A DNA stretch of 11,467 bases from an uncultured Ruminococcus sp. (GCA_945876405.1 CAMCOJ010000036.1:1-11467); one strand, 5' to 3'; positions 1 through 7,387 are shown, counted from the first letter of the stretch. The notes: generated by a model from the sequence alone, not told the origin. Program-made: numbers and translations.

Positions 1-13
1 ATATTGCCTTGCA

Positions 14-51
14 CATCCGTTCCCTGCGGTCACTCCGTGCATATCGGCTAA
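14..51 (+). repeat. Dispersed 38-bp element, copy 1
   Basis: Element of pattern CATCCG, then 13 variable bases, then CTCCGTGCATATCGGCTAA. The 19-base right part (33-51) is identical, in inverted orientation, to 9680-9698, and the CATCCG box is kept at exactly the same 13-base distance in both copies. The variable core here can fold weakly (CCG at 17-19 with CGG at 27-29), and TGCAC (10-14) can pair with GTGCA (37-41). It lies just beyond the 3' end of the first cellulase gene and abuts a long hairpin. No coding potential was seen. It could be a small dispersed intergenic repeat or one end of a larger rearranged segment. Confidence 0.65.
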
Positions 52-85
52 TAGTAAACGCAATTTATTTATTGCGTTTACTATT
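50..85 (-). terminator. Perfect 15-bp hairpin over the stop codon of the first cellulase
   Basis: Positions 50-64 (AATAGTAAACGCAAT) and 71-85 are perfect reverse complements with a 6-base loop. The TAG stop codon of the upstream cellulase (81-83 on the minus strand) lies inside the first arm. The position fits a transcription terminator or a 3'-end stabilising hairpin, but no U-run follows the stem on the minus strand; the next bases belong to the 38-bp repeat element. It is therefore not a canonical intrinsic terminator, and the stem itself is AT-rich. Confidence 0.5.
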
Positions 86-1994
86 TATTTGGATCAAGAG
101 AGTTAATTACTCTTGAAATAAACTGTCTGATTCTTGCAAGGTCAGCAAGTTCAACCTTACCGTTGTTTGTAACATCGGCTCTGACAATCTGATCAGGAGT
201 CATATCCTTTCTGTCTGCGAGGATAAGTGCAAGTGTTGAGATATCTGTTACATCAACCTTTCCGTCATTATTTACATCTCCGTAAAGAACTGAACCAGGA
301 TTCGGAACAGTTATCGGTGGCTCTGCCGTTGTATCAGCCGGTTTTTCTGTTGTCTCAGCTGGTTTTGCCGTTGTCTCAGCAGGTTTCGCTGTTGTTGTAA
401 CAGGCTTATCCCCCGGCTGTGTTTCCACAGGAGTTCCGCTTGATTTCTTGCCTCCGTCAAGGTTGCTTCCTTCGCTGTTTGAGTAACCTGAGTAGAATTC
501 ATTAAGCGACAGACCGTTTGCGCCGAGAGCAGTCTGGTGGTCAAGACCGATATACTTTCCTGAAGATGAAGTCTGCCAGAGTGACTCTTCAAAGAGGCCG
601 TACTTGTCAGCGTCCCAGTTGTTGAACTGAGTATCGAGAAGTCCGCCTGTATCTCCGGAGTTAGGATTAAGGCACCAGAAAGTATGGTTGATGTGATTGT
701 CTATCATATAGTCACGGAGAAGAGTCATCCACTTCTGGTTAGGACCGTCATCCATATGTCCGCCCCACTCACCGATAAGAAGCGGAGCAATCTCCTGGTC
801 ATTAATATATGCCCATGTGTCATACCAGTAGTCATCAAGAAGTGTCTGTGTTGTAAAGTCCTTGTCAAACCATGTCTGTGCATATACTGACGGGCCGTAG
901 TCATGTGGTGAGTATACTATCTGGCTTGTTCCGCTCTCAGGAACTACAGGATAGTCCTTAACGCCGCGGAGATTTCCTCCCCACCATGCACCATACCATG
1001 GTGACTGGTCAGCAGGAGCATTCCAGATGTCCGGAGTATCATATGTATAGCCCTTTTCTGTCTTAGGATACTGTTCAACACCTTCGATAAGAATAAGTGC
1101 GTTTGGATTTACTGCAAGAATTGAGTTTGCACATTCTTCTGCAGAATACTTCCAGTTGTTCTGGTCTGTGGAATCATCCCACTTTGCAATTCCGTCCGGA
1201 CATTCTGTGCCGTTGTATCCGCGCTTTCCGTGAGGTTCATTTTTCAGGTCATATGCAAGAATTGTATCATCATTTGCATACTTTTCAGCAAGCCATGTTA
1301 TCGAATCCTTCCAGTCATCCCAGGTTATTTCCTTCTCTGAAGTATGTCCAACAGCCATACCGCCGCAGTCTTCAGCAGATTCTTCATAGTACCAGAGAGT
1401 ATAGTTATGACCGGAGTTATGTGAAGCAGGGCTGTGAACGTCAATAAGCGCCTTGATTCCGTACTTCTTGCACTTCTGCATAATTACATCAAAAATCTCC
1501 ATGGAGTTTTTGAGTGTCTTACCGTCAGCTTCACAGAAATCCTTGTTTATGTTTCCGTACTTTCCTGCCGGTGTAACCGTTCCATCCTCTCCAACTTCAT
1601 CAACAGGCGGATTGTAGCTTGCCTGAACTGAGCTTACCGGATCCGGTGTTCCGTTCATCCATGAGATAAGAAGCTCACTTGAAATCGGAAAACGTATAAT
1701 GTTTATTCCGTGGTCTGCAACACTCTGAAGCATATCATCAACATCTCTCGCATACAGACCATGAGCACAGTTTTCTGTACAGTTAAATCCGAACCAGTTG
1801 GCACCTGTAAGCCATACTTCATTTCCATTGCTGTCATAAAGCCTGCTGCCCTTTGCATGAAGCCAGTCATCGTTCATGTCGTCAGCCACAGCATAGGTTG
1901 TTTCAACTGCAGGTGCTGATGAATAGTTCATAAAGCCCGTTCCTGCCAGTGCTGCCACACACAGAACCGCAGTTATTTTCTTAAATGCTTTCAT
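81..1994 (-). CDS. Cellulosomal GH5 (subfamily 1-like) endoglucanase with C-terminal dockerin
   Basis: A secreted, 637-residue beta-1,4-glucanase expected to cleave cellulose while docked on a cellulosome scaffold. The signal peptide is about residues 1-35 (KAFKK, then a hydrophobic core). The catalytic (beta/alpha)8 domain, about 43-505, matches the Acidothermus E1 type: WLTGANWFGFN, R101, H187 in DVHSP, acid/base E253 in KNEPHG, H364 and Y366 in SPHDYG, nucleophile E409 in IGEWGG, and W440 with NPNSGDTGG. A Thr/Pro/Lys/Ala linker covers about 520-567. A type I dockerin follows at about 570-637, with calcium loops starting at D573 and D607. The ATG at 1994 has an AAGGAGG site 10-11 bases upstream. 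Unlike its paralogue downstream on the map, it carries insertions around 127-149 and 210-222. The family is clear; substrate preference (cellulose versus mixed-linkage glucan) is inferred. Confidence 0.93.
   Translation of the reverse strand: MKAFKKITAVLCVAALAGTGFMNYSSAPAVETTYAVADDMNDDWLHAKGSRLYDSNGNEVWLTGANWFGFNCTENCAHGLYARDVDDMLQSVADHGINIIRFPISSELLISWMNGTPDPVSSVQASYNPPVDEVGEDGTVTPAGKYGNINKDFCEADGKTLKNSMEIFDVIMQKCKKYGIKALIDVHSPASHNSGHNYTLWYYEESAEDCGGMAVGHTSEKEITWDDWKDSITWLAEKYANDDTILAYDLKNEPHGKRGYNGTECPDGIAKWDDSTDQNNWKYSAEECANSILAVNPNALILIEGVEQYPKTEKGYTYDTPDIWNAPADQSPWYGAWWGGNLRGVKDYPVVPESGTSQIVYSPHDYGPSVYAQTWFDKDFTTQTLLDDYWYDTWAYINDQEIAPLLIGEWGGHMDDGPNQKWMTLLRDYMIDNHINHTFWCLNPNSGDTGGLLDTQFNNWDADKYGLFEESLWQTSSSGKYIGLDHQTALGANGLSLNEFYSGYSNSEGSNLDGGKKSSGTPVETQPGDKPVTTTAKPAETTAKPAETTEKPADTTAEPPITVPNPGSVLYGDVNNDGKVDVTDISTLALILADRKDMTPDQIVRADVTNNGKVELADLARIRQFISRVINSLDPNK
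321..405 (-). repeat. Low-complexity linker repeats (KPAETT) in the first cellulase
   Basis: Tandem degenerate 21-base units encode AKPAETT, AKPAETT and EKPADTT. This is the flexible inter-domain linker between catalytic domain and dockerin. Its Thr-rich composition suits O-glycosylation, which is an inference from other cellulosomal linkers. Confidence 0.7.
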
Positions 1995-2060
1995 TTCTGT
2001 CGATTCCTCCTTGTTTTTCCGTTATGAACGGATTATAGAAATATAAGAACTCTTGATTTA

Positions 2061-2089
2061 ATTATACAGGAAACCAAAAAAAAAAGCAA
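2061..2089 (-). promoter_or_regulatory. Candidate promoter of the first cellulase
   Basis: On the minus strand a TTGCTT box (2084-2089) is followed after 17 bases by TATAAT (2061-2066). The predicted transcript starts near 2054, giving a leader of about 60 bases that includes a small hairpin (CCGTT/AACGG, 2019-2031) and the AAGGAGG site. The -35 match is only moderate. A second TATAAT at about 2033-2038 lacks a good -35. The promoter starts right after the terminator of the neighbouring cellulase gene, which supports independent transcription. Confidence 0.5.
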
Positions 2090-2090
2090 T

Positions 2091-2134
2091 ACAAATAAAA
2101 AACGAACCCGAAATGTCAGGCTTCGGGTTCGTTT
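2091..2134 (-). terminator. Intrinsic terminator of the second cellulase gene
   Basis: A perfect 13-bp stem (2100-2112 with 2122-2134; core GAACCCGAA/TTCGGGTTC) with a 9-base loop. On the minus strand it is followed by a T-rich tail (TTTTTTATTTG). It lies 35 bases beyond the stop codon at 2169, so it should end that transcript before the promoter of the next gene. Confidence 0.9.
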
Positions 2135-2168
2135 AAAATATGAAAAGAATTAAAACTGATTTCTGAAA

Positions 2169-4070
2169 TTATTTCTTGGGTCCGATATAATCGATAACCT
2201 TTGAAAGATACTGTCTGAGTGTTGCAAGATCCGGAAGATCAACCTTTCCGTTAAATGTAAGATCGGCTCTTACAACCTGTTCCTCTGTAAGGTCCTTTCT
2301 GTCTGCAATGGAAATGGAAAGAACTGAAAGGTCTGTTACGTCAACCTTACCGTCAAGATTTACATCTCCGTAAAGGATATCCCCGGGAGCCGGGACAGTT
2401 TCCTTTGTTGTTTCAACAGGCTTTGATGTTGTTTCTGCCGGTTTTGTTGTCTCGGCAGGTTTTGTTGTTTCTGCCGGTTTCGATGTTGTTTCTTCCGGTT
2501 TTGCTGTGGTAGTAACAGTTGTTGTTTCAGTTGCCTTAGTTGTTTCTGCCGGCTTTGCTGTAGTAACTACAGGTTCTGTTACAGCAGGATCGGACTCAAC
2601 AGGAGTGCCGTTTGCCTTCTTTCCGCCGTCAAGGTTACTTCCTTCTGTATTTGCATATGATGAATAGAATTCGTTAAGTGAAAGACCGTTTTTACCAAGA
2701 GGAACCTGGTGGTCAAGACCTATGTACTTGCCGCTTTCAAGTGTCTGCCAGAGAGATTCTTCAAACATCTCATACTTCGGCTCATTCCAGTCAATTGTTG
2801 TACCGGAACCCTGCTGGAATCCGAGTCCGTCCCAGAGTCCGCCTGTATCACCTGAGTTTGTATTAAGGCACCAGAATGTGTGGTTTATGTGATTTTTAAT
2901 CATGTAGTCACGGAGAAGAAGCATCCACTTGAGGTTGTCGCCTTCCATGTGTCCGCCCCATTCACCGATAAGTTCAGGTGCAATATCTTCGGCATTGATG
3001 TATGCCCAGGTATCATACCAGTAGTCATCAAGAAGTGTCTGTTCAGTAAAGTCCTTGTCGAACCATGTCTGTGCATATACTGAAGGACCGTAGTCATGCG
3101 GTGAGTAAACTATCTGACTTGTTCCGTGCTTTGGTTTGATTGGGTACTCTCTTGCACCGCGGAAGTTACCGCCCCACCATGCCCCGATATACGGAGAGTT
3201 TTCCTTTCTGTCAGGCATGCCCCAGTAGTCGCCTTCCATAGCACCGCTGAGCGACTGTTCAACACCTTCGATAAGGATAAGGGCATTCGGATTTACATCG
3301 AGAATAGCGTCTGCACACTTCGTAGCTGCGTAAGCCCAGTTGTTTTCATCTGTTGAACCGTCCCACTTTGCAGCAGCCTCGCCTTCCTGTCCCTTGCCGT
3401 GAGGCTCATTCTTAAGGTCGTATGCAAGAAGTGTATCATCGTTCTTGTACTTGTCAGCAAGCCATACAAGTGAATCAATCCACACATCTGTTGTAACGCC
3501 TGCTTTTCCGTACCAGAGATTGTAGTTATGTCCTGAGTTGTCAGTATGAGGGCTGTGGATATCAATAAATGCCTTAAGTCCGTAATTGTCAAGCTTCTTC
3601 ATTATGATATCGAAGATCTCCATACTGTTTTTGAGAGTTTTTCCGTCCGCCTCACAAAAATCAGGGTTGATTGTAAATGCAGGGTCTGCATTTCCTGAAA
3701 CGCTTGAAACCGGATTCGGACTGCCTTCCATCCATGAAACAATAAGTTCTGTGGCAATAGGCATACGAATTACATTAATACCGCGGTCTGCAATCTCTCT
3801 GAGACAGTCATCAATATCTGCACTCCAGAGATAGTGCAGACAGTTTTCCGAACAATTAAAGCCGAACCAGTTGGCACCTGTAAGCCATACTTCATTTCCG
3901 TTCATGTCATAAAGACGGCTTCCCTCTGCATGAAGCCAGTCATCATTGTCTGTATCAACAACTGCTGAAACCTGTACGTTTTCATTTGAAAAAGGTACAG
4001 ATGACAGGCTGAATGTGCCTGCGACAGCAAGAACACTGACAGCTGCGATAAGCCTCTTAAAAATACTCAT
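2169..4070 (-). CDS. Cellulosomal GH5 (subfamily 1-like) endoglucanase with C-terminal dockerin, paralogue
   Basis: A 633-residue secreted glucanase, clearly paralogous to the one at 81-1994. The signal peptide is about residues 1-36. The GH5 domain, about 44-475, has WLTGANWFGFN, R102, H172 in DIHSP, acid/base E222 in KNEPHG, H325 and Y327 in SPHDYG, nucleophile E370 in IGEWGG, and W400 with NTNSGDTGG. The KPAETT-type linker is longer, about 490-560. The dockerin spans about 566-633, with calcium loops starting at D569 and D603; the second loop (DLTFNGKVDLPD) is less canonical. It lacks two insertions found in the paralogue but has a Gly-rich insertion near 416-425 (LGFQQGSGTT). The ATG at 4070 has a GAAAGGA site. 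It has its own promoter and terminator, so it is probably monocistronic. Confidence 0.93.
   Translation of the reverse strand: MSIFKRLIAAVSVLAVAGTFSLSSVPFSNENVQVSAVVDTDNDDWLHAEGSRLYDMNGNEVWLTGANWFGFNCSENCLHYLWSADIDDCLREIADRGINVIRMPIATELIVSWMEGSPNPVSSVSGNADPAFTINPDFCEADGKTLKNSMEIFDIIMKKLDNYGLKAFIDIHSPHTDNSGHNYNLWYGKAGVTTDVWIDSLVWLADKYKNDDTLLAYDLKNEPHGKGQEGEAAAKWDGSTDENNWAYAATKCADAILDVNPNALILIEGVEQSLSGAMEGDYWGMPDRKENSPYIGAWWGGNFRGAREYPIKPKHGTSQIVYSPHDYGPSVYAQTWFDKDFTEQTLLDDYWYDTWAYINAEDIAPELIGEWGGHMEGDNLKWMLLLRDYMIKNHINHTFWCLNTNSGDTGGLWDGLGFQQGSGTTIDWNEPKYEMFEESLWQTLESGKYIGLDHQVPLGKNGLSLNEFYSSYANTEGSNLDGGKKANGTPVESDPAVTEPVVTTAKPAETTKATETTTVTTTAKPEETTSKPAETTKPAETTKPAETTSKPVETTKETVPAPGDILYGDVNLDGKVDVTDLSVLSISIADRKDLTEEQVVRADLTFNGKVDLPDLATLRQYLSKVIDYIGPKK
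2398..2580 (-). repeat. Low-complexity Thr/Pro/Lys linker repeats in the second cellulase
   Basis: Degenerate 18-21-base units encode repeated KPAETT and KPEETT/KPVETT motifs plus a TTTVTTT stretch. This is the linker between catalytic domain and dockerin, about twice the repeat count of the paralogue. Unit number could vary between strains by slippage. Confidence 0.7.
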
Positions 4071-4133
4071 AGTAGCATTTTCCTTTCGATTTCAAATTAA
4101 AATAATACAACAAAGCAACATTTTCTGTATTAT

Positions 4134-4163
4134 ATTATACAATATTGCGAAGTCAAATGTCAA
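4134..4163 (-). promoter_or_regulatory. Promoter of the second cellulase gene
   Basis: On the minus strand a perfect TTGACA (4158-4163) is separated by 18 bases from a perfect TATAAT (4134-4139). The predicted start is near 4127, with a leader of about 57 AT-rich bases. This is the housekeeping sigma-factor type and the strongest cellulase promoter visible here. Confidence 0.8.
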
Positions 4164-4228
4164 GAGATGTAAGTAATTTGAACAAATCTCCGAAATATCA
4201 TCAATGCAATTTTATACAAGAACCTTAA

Positions 4229-4268
4229 ATATATACAAAGCCCCACCGGATTATTGTTCCGATGGGGC
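4229..4268 (-). terminator. Intrinsic terminator of the dockerin beta-helix gene
   Basis: An 11-bp GC-rich stem (4240-4250 with 4258-4268; GCCCCA...TGGGGC) has a 7-base loop and one position that forms a G-U pair in the minus-strand RNA. A T-rich tail (TTTGTATATATTT) follows on the minus strand. It lies 30 bases past the stop codon at 4298. Confidence 0.88.
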
Positions 4269-4297
4269 AAAAATGCAGAAAACGAGAAATATTCTGA

Positions 4298-6283
4298 TTA
4301 TTTTCCAACATAAACCTGCTGTGAATCACCGATAACTGGAAGAGCTGTTCCGTTCTGAACATCACCGCCGACAGTAACCGTACCTGATGATACAGTCTTG
4401 CTGCCAACGCTTACAGTTGAAGCTGACTTACCTGCAATGAAGGAAACAATTACATTTCCTGATGAATCGGAAACTGTGATTCTGTCACCCTTCTGAGCGC
4501 TTACTGTGGATGAGAATGAGGCTGTCATTCCTGAGCTTCCGCCCATTCCTCCCATTCCGCCTGGTCTGCCGCCCATTCCGCCGTTTCCGCTGCCTCTGAG
4601 TTCAACGAATGTGCCTGAGTTGAATGACTTTGTACCGTCGCAGTCAAAGGCTTCATTACCGTTTGATACTGCAATAGCTCCGTCAATTGTGATCGAGCCG
4701 TTTGAGTCAAATCCGTCATGGTCACCGTCAGCTGCACTTACATAAGCAAAACCACCGTTGAGGGTGATAGTATAGTTTCCGCCGCTGCCGAATCCGCCGC
4801 CAGGATTCCAGCCGCCAGGACCTGTCGTTCCCGAACCGTCTGCTCCTCCGGCTGCATTGTAACCGTCATCATCAGAATATACTATAACAGTACCACTGTT
4901 CTGAATGATATTCTGTCCCTCGATACCTTCATAGCACTTAGGAACATAAATCATAACATCATCAAATGTTGTCGCTGTTCCTGCGCCTATTGTAAGGTCT
5001 GTATCTGAGTGAACTGCATCATCTGCTGAGCGAAGTTCAAGTCTTCCGCCGGTAATATTTACATTTCCTGCTCCGTGAACAGCATCATCTGATGAATCAA
5101 CTGTTATCGTACCGCCTTCAATGTTTATTGTTCCTGCAGACTTGATTCCCTTTACACTGAGGTCTGTCGGCATCTTGTTAGTATTTCCGTCAAAAGAACT
5201 TCCGCCGGTTGAGTATCCTGAACCTTCATATGTATAAACGTCAACAGTGCCTCCGCTTATCTTTACATCGCTTTCGCCCTGGATACCGTCTCCGAATGCC
5301 TTTACTGTCACTGTACCGCCGTTGATTATAACCTTGCCCTTATCAGCCTCTGTAGCGTTGGTTGCCTTTATACCGTCTCCGGCAGGTGTATTTACAGTTA
5401 CGCTGAGATTTGAGAAATCAGTATCGTCAGCATCACCTATCTTAACACTGTCCTTGCCTCTGATTCCGTCATCAGCTGCATTTACAGTGATATTACCGTT
5501 GAAAATCTTAACACTGTCCTTGCCGACAATACCGTCAGCGCAGTTTCCGTTTACAACAAGACTTCCCTTACCTTTTATCTTAAGGTCATCCTTTGAATAT
5601 ATTGCACCGCTGTCTTCATCAGCGTTAATATATTCCTTACCGTCTGAAATGATATTTTCAGTACCCTTCTTTGCAGTAATAACACATTCGTCATCAATGC
5701 TTTCAATGTAAACTGCAGAATTGCTCTGTGAGTTAATCTCTGCACCTTCAAGTGAAAGTTCAACAACTCCTGCCGGATATGCTGTCTTGTCAACATTTAC
5801 TATTATCTGTCCGTCATCAAGTTTTCCTGATATTCTGTAGACACCAGGCATGCTGATGGTAACTATGCTGCCTTCTGCAGCTGCACCGCTGCCTGTAATC
5901 TCAGCAGATGTACCATTGAGAGTAATTATATTCTCTTCAGTAACCGGAGGATCGGTAGGAGTTACAGGAGGATCAGTAGGTGTAACCGGAGGATCAGTTG
6001 GCTGAGGATTGAGAACTTTTTCAATAAGCAGTACACCATCAACAATATTAACTGAACCGTCACCGTTGATATCAGCATTTTCCGTATTAACATTTACGTC
6101 CCTGCCTAAAAGATAGCTTATCATTGTAACCGCATCAGCTGTTGAAATTATGTCATCACCGTTTACATCCCCTGCCAGTGCAGTGCCTTCAGCTGCTCCT
6201 GCGGTGCATGTATATGAAGCTGCTACTGCCAGTGCGAGTATTCCGCACACAGCAGATCTCATTTTCTTAAATTTTCTTTTCAT
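4298..6283 (-). CDS. Secreted dockerin-bearing Cthe_2159-type beta-helix protein
   Basis: Probably a cellulosome- or surface-attached polysaccharide-binding protein (661 residues). The signal peptide is about residues 1-31 (KRKFKK, then a hydrophobic core). An N-terminal dockerin, about 35-92, has calcium loops starting at D39 and D71. A TDPPVTP linker covers about 93-116. A parallel beta-helix, about 120-560, shows recurring motifs such as DGI, GKDSVKI, GGTVTV and DDAVH with a 22-residue coil. It contains Gly-rich inserts near 480-502 and 566-583 (GGMGGRPGGMGGMGG) and ends in a small beta-rich domain. This matches the carbohydrate-binding family founded by Clostridium thermocellum Cthe_2159, reported to bind cellulose and polygalacturonate. 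The start is ATG at 6283, with AGAGGTC about 8 bases upstream; the frame is open to a TTG at 6307, which lacks a comparable site. It is divergent from the VTC/DUF4956 operon. Binding rather than lyase activity is inferred from the family. Confidence 0.85.
   Translation of the reverse strand: MKRKFKKMRSAVCGILALAVAASYTCTAGAAEGTALAGDVNGDDIISTADAVTMISYLLGRDVNVNTENADINGDGSVNIVDGVLLIEKVLNPQPTDPPVTPTDPPVTPTDPPVTEENIITLNGTSAEITGSGAAAEGSIVTISMPGVYRISGKLDDGQIIVNVDKTAYPAGVVELSLEGAEINSQSNSAVYIESIDDECVITAKKGTENIISDGKEYINADEDSGAIYSKDDLKIKGKGSLVVNGNCADGIVGKDSVKIFNGNITVNAADDGIRGKDSVKIGDADDTDFSNLSVTVNTPAGDGIKATNATEADKGKVIINGGTVTVKAFGDGIQGESDVKISGGTVDVYTYEGSGYSTGGSSFDGNTNKMPTDLSVKGIKSAGTINIEGGTITVDSSDDAVHGAGNVNITGGRLELRSADDAVHSDTDLTIGAGTATTFDDVMIYVPKCYEGIEGQNIIQNSGTVIVYSDDDGYNAAGGADGSGTTGPGGWNPGGGFGSGGNYTITLNGGFAYVSAADGDHDGFDSNGSITIDGAIAVSNGNEAFDCDGTKSFNSGTFVELRGSGNGGMGGRPGGMGGMGGSSGMTASFSSTVSAQKGDRITVSDSSGNVIVSFIAGKSASTVSVGSKTVSSGTVTVGGDVQNGTALPVIGDSQQVYVGK
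5439..5524 (-). repeat. 20-bp direct repeat marking the beta-helix period
   Basis: The sequence ATCTTAACACTGTCCTTGCC occurs at 5439-5458 and again at 5505-5524, exactly 66 bases apart. It encodes GKDSVKI twice, so the repeat equals one 22-residue coil of the beta-helix. It supports growth of the solenoid by duplication of coil units. Confidence 0.8.
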
Positions 6284-6655
6284 TTTTATCGACCTCTTTC
6301 TGAACAAATAAATTGTTTCGGATCAATAGACGTATTATTTTTTGCTGTTTCACTAATCACTTTTTGCTGTTTTTAACTTTTCACTGCTAACATTATAAAT
6401 ATAAATTGTGTCTTTTTTGTTTCATATTCGTAAACATTTACAGAAATATCTGTGTAAAGCAACCCATATTCTGCAAATCCTGCATCATATAAATATAGTG
6501 CTGTTATTGTCATATATATCAGAAATATTTCTGTTTTAAGATTATTTTAAGAAAATTATTATAAAATTATGATAAAGAAAATATAAAACTTATTTAAAGT
6601 TTTAGAGAATGAGTGGATTATACGGGAATCATTTACTGAAAAAGGAAGTGAGTAT
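6284..6655. promoter_or_regulatory. Divergent control region between the beta-helix gene and the VTC operon
   Basis: 372 AT-rich bases without a gene. For the minus-strand gene there is a TATAAT at 6392-6397 without a convincing -35, which would give a leader of about 100 bases. That leader holds two tandem copies of TTTTTGCTGTTT (6339-6350 and 6361-6372). For the plus-strand operon a weak TTAAGA (6536-6541), 18 bases, TATAAA (6560-6565) is possible, with a leader of roughly 85 bases. Two related palindromes lie between them: CAGAAATATCTG-type (6441-6452) and the perfect CAGAAATATTTCTG (6520-6533). The second ends 2 bases before the possible -35 of the operon. Promoter positions are uncertain; the palindromes are directly visible. 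Confidence 0.55.
6520..6533. promoter_or_regulatory. Perfect 14-bp palindrome, candidate operator
   Basis: CAGAAATATTTCTG is its own reverse complement. A related imperfect copy, ACAGAAATATCTGT, is at 6440-6453. Both lie between divergent genes, which is the expected place for binding sites of a shared dimeric regulator. The regulator is unknown, and in such AT-rich DNA a single short palindrome could arise by chance. Confidence 0.45.
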
Positions 6656-7387
6656 ATGGCAATAAGCACTTTCAAGAGAAAAGAAATCAAGTTTATCCTT
6701 GACGAAGAACAGTTTCACAGACTTAATTCAGTTCTTGTACAGTATATGAACTACGACGAATTCTGTGTTGACGGAAAAGAATACGGAATTTACAACGTAT
6801 ACTATGACACACCCGATAACTTTCTTATAAGAGAATCTCTTGAAAAACCTTATTACAAAGAAAAAATCAGACTTCGCAGCTACTACTCTCCTGCAAAGGA
6901 TGATGACGGAGTCTATCTTGAACTGAAGAAAAAAATCGGCGGAATAGTAACCAAGAGAAGAATCTCACTGACACTCGGCCAGGCAAATGCATTTCTCCTC
7001 GAAGGTCAGCTTCCTGTACTGAAAGGCGGTTCAAAAGCATATATTCAGAATCAGGTACTCAGTGAACTGGTCGCATTTTTAAAGAACTATCCTGTGGTTC
7101 CAAAACAGTACATAAGCTATCAGCGTTCCGCATATTTCGGTAAGGATGACAGCAGTTTCAGACTTACCTTCGACCGAGCGATTACCCAGAGAAGATTTGA
7201 CGTTGGCCTTGACAAACCAAACTACGGGGTTCAGATTCTTCCTCCGGGACAGTATCTCATGGAAGTAAAAATAGGCGCCTCCATGCCGATGTGGCTTTCA
7301 GAACAGCTTGCAGAACTTGGAATCTACAAAACAAGCTTCTCAAAGTACGGTCGTGCGTTCAGGTCATTCGTAACCCAGACACATTAA
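6656..7387 (+). CDS. VTC-domain polyphosphate polymerase-like protein (triphosphate tunnel fold)
   Basis: A 243-residue stand-alone VTC domain of the triphosphate tunnel metalloenzyme superfamily. In yeast Vtc4 this domain builds polyphosphate from ATP. Tunnel-lining motifs are present in order: KRKEIKF (K7-K12), YYDTPD (49-54), KEKIRLRSYY (K70, R72, R74), YLELKKK (E89, K91-K93) with TKRRI, SYQRSAY (R157), RLTFDR (R169), LMEVKI (metal-binding E203) and FSKYGRA (K230). These line up by eye with the Vtc4 catalytic basic residues and glutamate, so an active enzyme is plausible. There is no SPX domain or membrane segment; the protein should be cytosolic. The ATG at 6656 has an AAGGAAG site 8 bases upstream. 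The stop is 28 bases before the DUF4956 gene, so the two form an operon. The real product (polyphosphate or another phosphoryl transfer) is untested. Confidence 0.87.
   Translation: MAISTFKRKEIKFILDEEQFHRLNSVLVQYMNYDEFCVDGKEYGIYNVYYDTPDNFLIRESLEKPYYKEKIRLRSYYSPAKDDDGVYLELKKKIGGIVTKRRISLTLGQANAFLLEGQLPVLKGGSKAYIQNQVLSELVAFLKNYPVVPKQYISYQRSAYFGKDDSSFRLTFDRAITQRRFDVGLDKPNYGVQILPPGQYLMEVKIGASMPMWLSEQLAELGIYKTSFSKYGRAFRSFVTQTH

Noticed and set aside
2398..2580. Regularly spaced short repeats considered as a CRISPR-like or minisatellite array
   Set aside because: The repeats are in frame and encode a KPAETT protein linker; they lack unique spacers.
5247..5711. Long plus-strand open frame (154 codons) opposite the beta-helix gene
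   Set aside because: It is a Ser/Pro/Leu-rich antisense shadow created by the repeated coil codons; no ribosome binding site and no recognisable domain.
6284..6307. Upstream TTG start at 6307 for the beta-helix protein (8 extra residues)
   Set aside because: No ribosome binding site precedes it, whereas the ATG at 6283 has AGAGGTC at good spacing and begins a normal signal peptide.
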